This document shows, piece after piece, positions 1 to 6,098 of a DNA stretch of 19,452 nt (the stretch's first letter is position 1; every line of letters begins with the position of its first letter). The notes below the pieces were generated by a model. It saw only the letters and a program-made list of their open reading frames with translations, was not told the DNA's origin and did no database searches. The stretch comes from Chamaesiphon sp. (GTDB taxonomy: Bacteria; Cyanobacteriota; Cyanobacteriia; Cyanobacteriales; Chamaesiphonaceae), in the NCBI GenBank assembly GCA_026785875.1, contig JAJAZF010000127.1:1-19452 (forward strand), written 5' to 3'. A program made the position numbers and the translations under genes.

Positions 1-462
1 GGAATATTGTTTCTAGCAGGTAAGCAGCAACAGGAAATAGTCAACCAGGAAAATTTAGCCGCACTACAAGCCAAAACTCTGATTCAAACTCATTGGTTAG
101 CCTATCAATCTCTAGTTGTCGCCATGCAGGAACGTGCTAGTATTGCCGATTGTTGTGATACGATTGAAGCCCACACTTCGTTTTTGGTGGCTAGTTCAGA
201 ACTTTAAATCGAGCGAGTAGATCTCGTCAAGATTTCTACTGACGGCAATGAATTAGCAATTCTCAGCGGCGGCGAACAAACTATTGCTAAATTTAGATCG
301 ACAATTATTTAGAACAGCTACACTAGTAAAGGTATCGATTTAACCGTCGCTGAATATTTACTCGATCGAGATTACCAACTATTTCGCTATCAGCCATATT
401 TACTGAGTCTGATTTTAGCCAAGTCATCAAAGCGATCGCCATTCCAAAAATCAGGAGTCTGA
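1..462 (+). pseudogene. Decayed gene remnant with FkbM-type methyltransferase segment
   Basis: One reading frame runs from the window edge to 462 but is interrupted by TAA at 205-207 and TAG at 310-312, so no full protein can be made. Read through the stops, the middle gives IERVDLVKI followed by NELAILSGGEQTIAKF, which resembles the FkbM-family SAM-methyltransferase signature (VDLlKIDvEGhEl.vL.Gg). The last part, VAEYLLDRDYQLFRYQPY, fits the end of such a domain. The normally acidic DVEG is degraded to STDG. The first 60 or so codons (Gln/Ala-rich) are not recognised and could belong to the same gene or to an earlier fusion. The gene starts upstream of the window. FkbM enzymes typically O-methylate sugars or secondary metabolites; no such role is expected for this remnant. 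The family call is by eye and moderately sure. Confidence 0.5.
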
Positions 463-469
463 GCTAGGG

Positions 470-706
470 ATCGTTAACAAACGGAGCAATTCGTAGTTAA
501 CGTGAACCAAACCACCCGATTCGGGTAAACCTTATCTTAGTCATGACACCTTGGGGTTCGCTAGCTCCATGCTCTGTCAGCGATGATTAAACATTCGGAA
601 ACGAAAGTGTTGTCGCTCGGTTGGGTTGCCAACCCAACCACAAGCTTTGATAAGAGGGTTGAAGCAAACAAAACTTTAGGACTAGTCAAACCGACTATCA
701 CTATAT
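470..706 (+). ncRNA. Candidate omega-RNA scaffold of the IscB element
   Basis: IscB proteins use a guide RNA encoded directly upstream of iscB, with the guide at its 5' end. The 237 bases before the iscB start contain no ORF but several stems. CGTTAAC (472-478) pairs with GTTAACG (496-502). ACCCGA (514-519) pairs with TCGGGT (521-526). AACATTCG (590-597), a GAAA tetraloop and CGAA-AG-TGTT (602-611) form another stem. A perfect 9-bp stem joins 619-627 and 631-639. This density of hairpins in the expected place supports a structured RNA. The exact ends, the guide and any pseudoknot cannot be set from sequence alone. The guide would derive from the flanking FkbM-like remnant. Confidence 0.55.
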
Positions 707-1954
707 ATGTCCAATTTTGTATTTCTAATTGATGCTAATAAAACACCTTTAAACCCGATTCACCCTGCACACGCAAGAGAATTAATGTCCAAGGGTAAAG
801 CAGTAGTCTTTCGGATATATCCATTCATGCTCATTATGAAGCGAGTAGTAGATAAAATCATTACTTATCCACTTTCACTTCGCATCGATCCAGGTTCCTG
901 AACTACAGGTATCTCACTCGTTAATAATCGTGATGAAGTAGTCTGGGGAATGGAATTACAGCATCGAGGACTAGCAATCAAAAATACGCTTGAAACCAGA
1001 AAAGCTGTACGTCGAGGTCGTCGTACCCGACATACTCGTTATCGTCAAGCGCGATTCCTCAACCGTAAACGCCCTGATGGCTGGCTAGCTCCCAGCTTAA
1101 TTCACCGAGTTCACACTACTCTGACATGGGTGAAACGGTTGATTAAATTTACACCAGTCGCTGAAATTCGACAAGAGCTAGTCAGATTCGATCTTCAGCA
1201 ATTAGAGAACCCTGAGATTTCTGGTGTTGAATATCAACAAGGCGAATTGCTTGGGTATAATATTCGTGAGTATTTACTATGTAAATGGGATCGTAAGTGT
1301 ACTTACTGCAAGGTTGAGAATGTACCTTTACAAATCGAACATATCGTACCAAAAGCCAAAAATGGAAGTAATCGAATCTCTAACCTTTGTTTAGCTTGCG
1401 AAAAATGTAATCAAAAAAAGGGTACTCAAGACATCACTACATTCTTATCAAAAAAACCTGACCTTTTAAAACAGATTCAGTCTCAGGCAAAACGACCACT
1501 CAAAGATGCCGCAGCCGTTAATTCTACTCGTTGGGCGTTATTTAATGCGCTTAAATTAACTGGATTACCAGTTTCTACAGGATCAGGCGGATTGACCAAA
1601 TTCAATCGGACTCGACTAGGTTTGCCTAAAACTCACTGGCTTGACTCGGTTTGCGTTGGCGTTGTTGACAAAGTTAAAATCTTAATTAACAAGATCTTGA
1701 TTGTAAAAGCAACAGGCAAAGGCACACGCAGACTTTGCCGAATCAATAAATTTGGTTTTCCATGCTCTAAGCCTCGCCATGCTTACAAGCATGGGTGGCA
1801 AACTGGCGACATTGCCACTGGCAAAGGCGTGACTGGTCGAGTGGTTGTGCAATCAGATACTCGTTTGGAAATTCGAGTTTCGGGCAAGCGGGTTGGTGGG
1901 AAATTGAACGATTTCAAATTGCTCCACTCCAAAGATTCGTATTCGTACGCTTGA
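707..1954 (+). pseudogene. iscB: IscB RNA-guided nuclease, interrupted by one in-frame TGA
   Basis: IscB is the transposon-encoded ancestor of Cas9, an omega-RNA-guided nuclease with a split RuvC domain and an HNH insertion. The frame opens at ATG 707, hits TGA at 899-901 (codon 65) and continues in the same frame to 1954, about 415 codons in total, a normal IscB length. Domains read across the stop: N-terminal PLMP-like segment (about 1-55), RuvC-I with Asp61 in LRIDPGS, Arg-rich bridge helix (about 98-121), RuvC-II with Glu157 in IRQELVRFD, HNH with CTYC, His212 in IEHIVPKAKNG and LACEKCN (about 198-234), and RuvC-III with His310 and Asp313 in THWLDSV. All catalytic residues remain; the only lesion seen is the TGA, four codons after Asp61. 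A restart at ATG 950 would give 334 residues lacking RuvC-I. Identity is certain; activity is doubtful. Confidence 0.93.
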
Positions 1955-2082
1955 CTCCGAAATACTCCAGAATAACGTGATTAGATGCACTGGCATTAGG
2001 CTTGAGTACGCACGATCGCCCGCGCAACTTAAACTCGATCTCAACAACGCTTGCAACTGTCTTGATTCGCTGTCTTGTCGTT

Positions 2083-2113
2083 TTTTTATTCGGGGGGAAC
2101 CCCCGAATAAAAA
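2083..2113. terminator. 14-bp perfect hairpin, possible bidirectional terminator
   Basis: A 14-bp perfect inverted repeat with a 3-base loop: A/T-rich at the base, ATTCGGGGG in the arm, then CCCCCGAAT and an A/T-rich return. The GC stem with T- and A-runs at its edges could terminate transcription in either direction, for example after iscB. A dispersed cyanobacterial hairpin repeat is equally possible. Confidence 0.45.
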
Positions 2114-2249
2114 CGCCGCTAAACCCTCTCTGCGATCCGCTGCGCGTTGGCAGAGCCTGCGCTTTGCGCTTACGGGGAACCCTACGTGCGGCGAATCGCT
2201 GTCAACTGTCTGTCTTGTTACAGCGACTGGAGGGAACCTCCAGGGCGCG
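2114..2249. repeat. GC-rich dispersed repeat fragments and hairpin
   Basis: Non-coding stretch with GC-rich repeat words. GCGCGTTGGCAGAGCC around 2142-2157 is nearly the reverse complement of GGCTACGCCAACGCGC at about 4169-4184, so the same dispersed repeat occurs twice here in opposite orientation. A 7-bp hairpin, CTGGAGG-GAA-CCTCCAG, lies at 2227-2243. Short open frames across this region change frame at each repeat and show no protein family, so no gene is called. Confidence 0.5.
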
Positions 2250-2291
2250 AACTGTCAACTGTCAACTGTCAACTGTCAACTGTCAACTGTC
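2250..2291. repeat. Tandem heptamer AACTGTC x6
   Basis: Six exact copies of AACTGTC in tandem. This is the short tandemly repeated repetitive (STRR) type known from cyanobacterial intergenic DNA. A single diverged copy lies near 2200. Copy number is likely to vary between strains. Confidence 0.9.
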
Positions 2292-2478
2292 TAACCCCGA
2301 TTTTGCGGCGATCGTGCGTTTTCATATAAGATGTAGAGTGCTATTGACGTACCCTCGTTGATGACCGCAAGCTGAACTTCTCTTGACTGGCGAGATGCTG
2401 GGCACATGAGCGGCAAAGTAGGGAACGGAAATCAGGGGCAATATCGATCGTCGTTATTCACATAAACAAGGAACTTAT

Positions 2479-2718
2479 ATGAGCGCAGATGTATTGGCTA
2501 AAGTACAAGCCGTAATTGCAGATAAATTGGAAGTAGATGCTAGTAAAATTACTCCTGAAGCCAACTTTACCGACGATCTCGGAGCTGATTCCCTCGATGT
2601 CGTCGAACTCGTCATGGCACTAGAAGAAGAATTTGATGTCGAAATCCCTGATGAGGAAGCTGAAAAACTCCAAACAGTTCAATCTGTAGTTGACTATATC
2701 AACACCAAGCAACTCTAG
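2479..2718 (+). CDS. acpP: Acyl carrier protein
   Basis: A 79-residue acidic protein that carries growing acyl chains on a phosphopantetheine arm for type II fatty acid synthesis in the cytoplasm. The LGADSLDVVELVMALEEEF motif is diagnostic, and Ser38 in DSL is the phosphopantetheine attachment site. Length and the four-helix sequence pattern match the family with no lesion. ATG 2479 follows AAGGAACTT at a suitable ribosome-binding distance. fabF lies 122 bases downstream on the same strand, the usual acpP-fabF arrangement, and the two are probably co-transcribed. This is housekeeping DNA surrounded by decayed mobile sequence. Confidence 0.98.
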   Translation: MSADVLAKVQAVIADKLEVDASKITPEANFTDDLGADSLDVVELVMALEEEFDVEIPDEEAEKLQTVQSVVDYINTKQL

Positions 2719-2756
2719 TACCGCCGCGCGGAAACTATCGATCGTGCAGTGCCGCG

Positions 2757-2777
2757 ATGCGGAGGAAATCTCCGCAT
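2757..2777. other. Hairpin between acpP and fabF
   Basis: ATGCGGAG (2757-2764), a GAAAT loop and CTCCGCAT (2770-2777) make an 8-bp perfect stem in the acpP-fabF gap. There is no T-run after it, so it is not a classical terminator. It may stabilise or partly attenuate the acpP-fabF transcript, whose two products are needed in very different amounts. Function is inferred only. Confidence 0.4.
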
Positions 2778-2840
2778 GAAGCACAACACCCCCACTCACC
2801 ACCACCCCAGCACCCCCATATCTCATCTCTGATATTCACC

Positions 2841-4112
2841 ATGGCAAATTCCGATCCGCAAGCACAGCAAAACTATCGTAAACGTGTTGTTATTACTGGT
2901 TTAGGCGCAATTACGCCCATTGGCAACACCTTAGCTGAATATTGGGAAGGCTTGGTAAGTGGGCGGAATGGGATTGGCTCGATTACCCACTTTGACGCAT
3001 CCAAACACGATTGTCGGATTGCGGGGGAACTCAAAAATTTTGACCCGCTCCTGTATCTAGAAAAAAAAGCCGCCAAACGAATGGATCGGTTTGCTCAACT
3101 GGCTGTCTGCGCCACCAAGCAAGCAATCCTTGATTCGGGTTTGACGATCGATCCATCCAATGCCGATCGAGTCGGTGTTACCATCGGTACGGGGATCGGC
3201 GGTCTCAAAGTCCTCGAAGACCAACAAGAAATCTATCTCACCAAAGGGCCGAGCCGTTGTAGTCCCTTCATGATTCCGATGATGATCGCGAATATGGCAG
3301 CCGGACTCGTGGCGATCGAAATCGGTGCCAAAGGTCCCAACTGCTGTACCGTAACCGCCTGTGCCGCAGGTTCAAACGCGATCGGTGAAGCATTTAGACT
3401 AATTCAGGGTGACTACGCCACAGCGATGATTTGCGGCGGTACAGAAGCAGCAATCACACCTCTGGGAATCGCTGGATTTGCCGCTTGCAAAGCAGTCTCC
3501 ACTCGCAACGACGACCCCCTTCACGCTTGTCGCCCCTTTGATACCGGACGCGATGGATTTGTGATGGGAGAGGGTGCGGGCATCTTAGTATTGGAAGAAC
3601 TCGAACACGCCCAAAATCGGGGCGCGAGAATCTATGCCGAGGTCGTCGGCTATGCCATGACCTGCGATGCGTATCACATGACCGGACAGACTCCTGGCGG
3701 GATCGATGCCGCCCGAGCGATGTCTCTATGTCTCAAAGATGCCGGACTAGCACCTGAAGCCGTCAGCTATATCAACGCTCACGGTACCAGCACACCGATC
3801 AACGACCCCACCGAGACCGCCGCTATCAAAAAGGCTCTGGGCGACCATGCGTACAAGATTGCCGTCAGTTCTACTAAATCCATGACTGGACACCTCCTCG
3901 GTGGTGCAGGTGGGATCGAAGGCGTTGCTTCCGCTCTCGCCATCCATCACGGGATTATCCCCCCCACGATCAATCTCGAAAATCCCGAAGCAGGTTGCGA
4001 TCTCGATTATGTCCCCCATGTCAGTCGCGCCGCCAATGTCGATGTTGTGCTATCTAATTCCTTTGGTTTTGGCGGGCACAATGTGACATTAGCATTCCAG
4101 AAATACTTGTAA
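2841..4112 (+). CDS. fabF: 3-oxoacyl-[acyl-carrier-protein] synthase II
   Basis: A 423-residue beta-ketoacyl-ACP synthase II (KAS II) that condenses malonyl-ACP with acyl-ACP to extend fatty acids. It has the thiolase fold with a complete Cys-His-His triad: Cys174 in TACAAGS, His314 in NAHGTSTP and His351 in KSMTGHLLGG, plus Lys346. The C-terminal SNSFGFGGHN glycine-rich motif is intact. The frame is open from an ATG at 2757, but that would add a His/Pro-rich 28-residue tail encoded by the intergenic hairpin. ATG 2841 (MANSDPQ) puts KRVVITGLGA at the normal distance from the N-terminus and is preferred. No strong Shine-Dalgarno sequence precedes it, so translation may be coupled to or aided by upstream sequence. 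It follows acpP in the same direction. Confidence 0.97.
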   Translation: MANSDPQAQQNYRKRVVITGLGAITPIGNTLAEYWEGLVSGRNGIGSITHFDASKHDCRIAGELKNFDPLLYLEKKAAKRMDRFAQLAVCATKQAILDSGLTIDPSNADRVGVTIGTGIGGLKVLEDQQEIYLTKGPSRCSPFMIPMMIANMAAGLVAIEIGAKGPNCCTVTACAAGSNAIGEAFRLIQGDYATAMICGGTEAAITPLGIAGFAACKAVSTRNDDPLHACRPFDTGRDGFVMGEGAGILVLEELEHAQNRGARIYAEVVGYAMTCDAYHMTGQTPGGIDAARAMSLCLKDAGLAPEAVSYINAHGTSTPINDPTETAAIKKALGDHAYKIAVSSTKSMTGHLLGGAGGIEGVASALAIHHGIIPPTINLENPEAGCDLDYVPHVSRAANVDVVLSNSFGFGGHNVTLAFQKYL

Positions 4113-4231
4113 ATAATTGATAATTGATAATTGATAATTGATAATTGCGGATCGATTCTCCGTAGGAGAGGCTACGCCAACGCGCGGAGTTTCCCGTCCC
4201 ATGGCTTGCACCGAGCAGATAATTGATAATT
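4113..4231. repeat. ATAATTG heptamers flanking a GC-rich repeat
   Basis: Five exact tandem copies of ATAATTG start directly after the fabF stop (4113-4147). Another copy and a partial one resume at 4219-4231. Between them (4148-4218) sits a GC-rich segment with CTCCGTAGGAG and GGCTACGCCAACGCGC, the latter related to repeat DNA at about 2142-2157. The pattern suggests that a GC-rich repeat inserted into, or was captured by, a heptamer array. Confidence 0.8.
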
Positions 4232-4258
4232 CCCCCTTCCTGAACAGGAGATTGAGCC

Positions 4259-4468
4259 ATGACATCCGCTAATTATGAAACGATGGGACTTGATGAGCTG
4301 CGTCAATATGTACTTGTCCATCGCGAAGATATTCAAGCTTTTCATGTGTATATAGATCGATCTAAAGCATCGGGACGGATGATCACGATCGATCCTAACG
4401 ATCCTCAATGGGAAGAAAATTTAGACCGCAGCATCAAGTCAAAAATATCTGGTGAAGCGAATAGTTAG
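4259..4468 (+). CDS. Small DUF6887-like protein of unknown function
   Basis: A 69-residue soluble protein. The pattern NYETMGLDELRQYVLVHRED followed by AFHVYIDR resembles the small cyanobacterial family DUF6887 (N..M...ELR.YVL.HR.D..AF..Y.DR). The family's function is not established and nothing here suggests a reaction. ATG 4259 is preceded by CAGGAG at a good ribosome-binding spacing, which fixes the start. There is no signal peptide, membrane segment or cysteine. The gene sits after fabF but is separated from it by repeats, so it is probably transcribed on its own. A MITE-like inverted repeat begins 42 bases after its stop. That the gene is real is fairly sure; the family call is by memory of the motif. 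Confidence 0.7.
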   Translation: MTSANYETMGLDELRQYVLVHREDIQAFHVYIDRSKASGRMITIDPNDPQWEENLDRSIKSKISGEANS

Positions 4469-4509
4469 TCTAATCATCAAGATGTACAATTTCGAGCTAA
4501 AAATCAGCA

Positions 4510-4620
4510 GTAGTAGCGCGTCCACCTTAAAAATGTGGGTAAAGATCTCGCTTAAATCATCTCTAGATAATTTGTCTGATGTTTTGAATGCCCACAATTT
4601 TAACCTGGACGCGCTAGTAG
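4510..4620. mobile_element. MITE-like element with 26-bp terminal inverted repeats
   Basis: Arm 4514-4539 and arm 4591-4616 are inverted copies matching at 23 of 26 positions, with outer ends TAGCGCGTCCA and TGGACGCGCTA exact. They enclose 51 bases. The whole 103-bp unit is flanked by GTAG on both sides (4510-4513 and 4617-4620), as expected of a 4-bp target duplication. It has no coding capacity; two opposed open frames of 67 codons merely reflect the inverted repeat. A miniature inverted-repeat transposable element is the best explanation, or alternatively a long hairpin RNA. Confidence 0.6.
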
Positions 4621-4817
4621 GGTGGGCACTGCCCACCAGCATACTACTGATTTAATTCAATGAATTTTTGGATTGATATTCGATCGATTGGGATGATGTT
4701 ATGGGATCTAAATTCGATAGATTTGCTTGGATGCGATCGCGTAGGTACGGTCGGTAATCGATCGAAAAATCAGATGAATGATTGCTGCGGCATCTGTGTG
4801 GGCAGTGCCCACCCTAC
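4617..4817. repeat. Inverted pair of 20-bp palindromic repeats
   Basis: The 20 bases at 4617-4636 recur exactly as the reverse complement at 4798-4817. Each copy is itself a hairpin with GTGGGC/GCCCAC stems. They bracket 161 bases with no ORF, containing one GCGATCGC site. This is the REP-like hairpin repeat type common in cyanobacterial spacers. The 5' copy begins at the GTAG that flanks the MITE-like element. Confidence 0.7.
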
Positions 4818-4850
4818 ATTTTAACTACTTAAAGCGACTCCAAGGCAATA

Positions 4851-4883
4851 AGTTGGCTGGGCGGGTAAGCCGCCCAGCCAACT
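4851..4883. other. 14-bp hairpin downstream of the WGxxGxxG gene
   Basis: A perfect 14-bp stem (4851-4864 with 4870-4883) with a 5-base loop, containing GGCTGGGCGG. It lies about 40 bases past the stop of the minus-strand gene at 4925-5212 and could end that transcript, but no T-run follows on the minus strand. A dispersed repeat hairpin is the alternative. Confidence 0.45.
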
Positions 4884-4924
4884 CGATCGATCGTCGGAGA
4901 CATAGTTTTTTGAATTAATTAAAA

Positions 4925-5212
4925 TTAACGTCTGCTTGGATCGTTGTATGTTGGTGTGCTTTCACGCATTTCGCGATCGGTGTTCTCTTTCCGTCGTCCG
5001 ACAAGTCCCAGCAAACCGAGTAAACCACTCAGCCCCCATAGACCCCACAGACCTGCATTATTATCGATGCTGCGGGTTTCGGAGGTAGTATCACCCTGTT
5101 GTGTCCCAGGTGCCGCTACTTGAGCAGCAGCAGGCAAAGTCATCGGGATAACTGTAATACCTGTGACCAGGATGCCAGCACTGATAAATTTAATCAAAGA
5201 TGATTGTTGCAT
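4925..5212 (-). CDS. WGxxGxxG-CTERM-like small exported membrane protein
   Basis: A 95-residue protein. Residues 8-30 form a hydrophobic export signal ending in LPAAAQ, a likely signal peptidase site. A polar linker of about 25 residues follows (PGTQQGDTTSETRS). The motif WGLWGLSGLLGLLGLVGRR at about 56-74 is the tryptophan/glycine-rich hydrophobic segment plus basic stop that defines WGxxGxxG-type anchor domains, and a charged tail ends the protein. This predicts a small protein anchored in the membrane or envelope with its middle part outside the cytoplasm; its job is unknown. On the minus strand, AAGGAA precedes ATG 5212 by 9 bases. The gene stands alone, with a divergent receiver gene 457 bases away. 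Confidence 0.75.
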   Translation of the reverse strand: MQQSSLIKFISAGILVTGITVIPMTLPAAAQVAAPGTQQGDTTSETRSIDNNAGLWGLWGLSGLLGLLGLVGRRKENTDREMRESTPTYNDPSRR

Positions 5213-5669
5213 CGTTCTTAATTCCTTTTGTTTAGATCTGGGTGTTTTTTCGCACTTGTAGACTAAAAACTGAGTGCGAATGATTCAAATCATGAGCTTG
5301 ATTACTTACTAACTTAGCGGCGTTAGTTGTTAGACAACTCTATCGAAAGTACCATGTTTAAAAAATTTAGATAGTCCGATCGGTACAAGGAGCGATGTAG
5401 TGAATTTTGAGTCAATTACCCAGGTAGGGCACCCTCTATAGATAATTGGGTAGGGGTACTCTCGATCGCCAATCCGATTCGATCGAATTACATAATCTAT
5501 TTAGATTCATTCCTGATAAATATGTAACTATTTAAGTAAGTAGTTCTCGATCGTGCCCTGATGAGGCTCTTTCCCTGGAGCATCGACCATCGCCTGTGCT
5601 GGGGCGATCGATCGGTAATCATGTACGAGCCTACAGCCAGTTTTAGAGCATCTTAATAGAGGTAATAGT
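5213..5669. promoter_or_regulatory. Divergent intergenic region with inverted repeat
   Basis: A 457-base gap between two divergent genes, with no ORF or RNA gene seen. TTCGCACT (5249-5256) and AGTGCGAA (5273-5280) form an 8-bp dyad with a 16-base spacer, 37-68 bases before the minus-strand WGxxGxxG gene, a plausible operator or leader hairpin. TACCCA and TGGGTA near 5420 and 5450 form a weaker dyad. GAGG lies 7 bases before the GTG at 5670 and serves as its ribosome-binding site. Promoter elements cannot be assigned with confidence. Confidence 0.4.
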
Positions 5670-6050
5670 GTGAGTAATAGACGGATCTTAGTAGTTGATA
5701 ACGAACCATCGATCCAAGAAGTTGCTCAAATTTGCTTGGAAACTGTAGCTGGGTGGGAAGTCAGCATTGCGGGTTCTGGATTGGAAGGATTAGCCGCAGC
5801 CGAGCGAGAACAACCAGACGCGATTTTATTAGATGTAATGATGCCGGAGATGGATGGTTTGGATACCTTTAGTCGGCTCCAAGCCAATCCAGTCACGCGA
5901 TCGATTCCAGTGATTCTCCTGACTGCCAAAGTCCAAGCAACAGATCGCCAAAACTATAGCAAATTAGGGGTTCGCTCGACGATCGCCAAACCATTTAGTC
6001 CCCTAGAATTGGCTCAAGAAATTGCGACAACTCTGGGCTGGAAACTCTAG
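5670..6050 (+). CDS. Single-domain CheY-like response regulator
   Basis: A 126-residue stand-alone receiver domain. RRILVVDNEPS starts the fold with Asp10 of the acidic pocket. Asp55 in AILLDVMMPEMDG is the phosphorylation site, Thr85 in ILLTAK is the switch residue and Lys107 in AKPFSP is the conserved lysine. With no output domain it probably passes phosphate on or acts through protein contacts, as in cyanobacterial phosphorelays. The GTG start at 5670 is supported by an upstream GAGG and by the normal spacing to ILVVD. The large regulator begins 48 bases downstream on the same strand, so the two are probably one operon. No histidine kinase is in the window. Confidence 0.92.
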   Translation: MSNRRILVVDNEPSIQEVAQICLETVAGWEVSIAGSGLEGLAAAEREQPDAILLDVMMPEMDGLDTFSRLQANPVTRSIPVILLTAKVQATDRQNYSKLGVRSTIAKPFSPLELAQEIATTLGWKL

Positions 6051-6098
6051 AGCGCGATTGGGTTTTAGTGGCGGCAAGCACGATCGTAGGTAGAAGTT

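Larger units (their letters stand above)
470..1954 (+). mobile_element. ISC-type (iscB-only) transposon, ends approximate
   Basis: The hairpin-rich left region plus iscB form the usual unit of ISC elements of the IS200/IS605 superfamily, which are mobilised in trans by a Y1 transposase. No tnpA is present. The left end is placed near the first hairpin at about 470, directly after the FkbM-like remnant. The right end is not visible and could extend past the iscB stop into the repeat-rich stretch to about 2080. Boundaries are inferred; the iscB content is certain. Confidence 0.45.

Noticed and set aside
2250..2291. Possible CRISPR array
   Set aside because: Seven-base units in direct tandem without spacers are an STRR, not a CRISPR. 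No 30-40 base repeats with unique spacers were seen anywhere in the window.
1977..2361. Several short ORFs after iscB
   Set aside because: They are made of heptamer and GC-rich repeat DNA read in different frames, with no protein-like conservation.
2757..2840. Upstream ATG extending fabF by 28 residues
   Set aside because: The added His/Pro-rich segment is encoded by the intergenic hairpin, and KAS II proteins start close to KRVVITGLG.
4439..4655. Two opposed open frames of 67 codons
   Set aside because: They are mirror products of the 26-bp inverted repeat, have no family match and lack good ribosome-binding sites.
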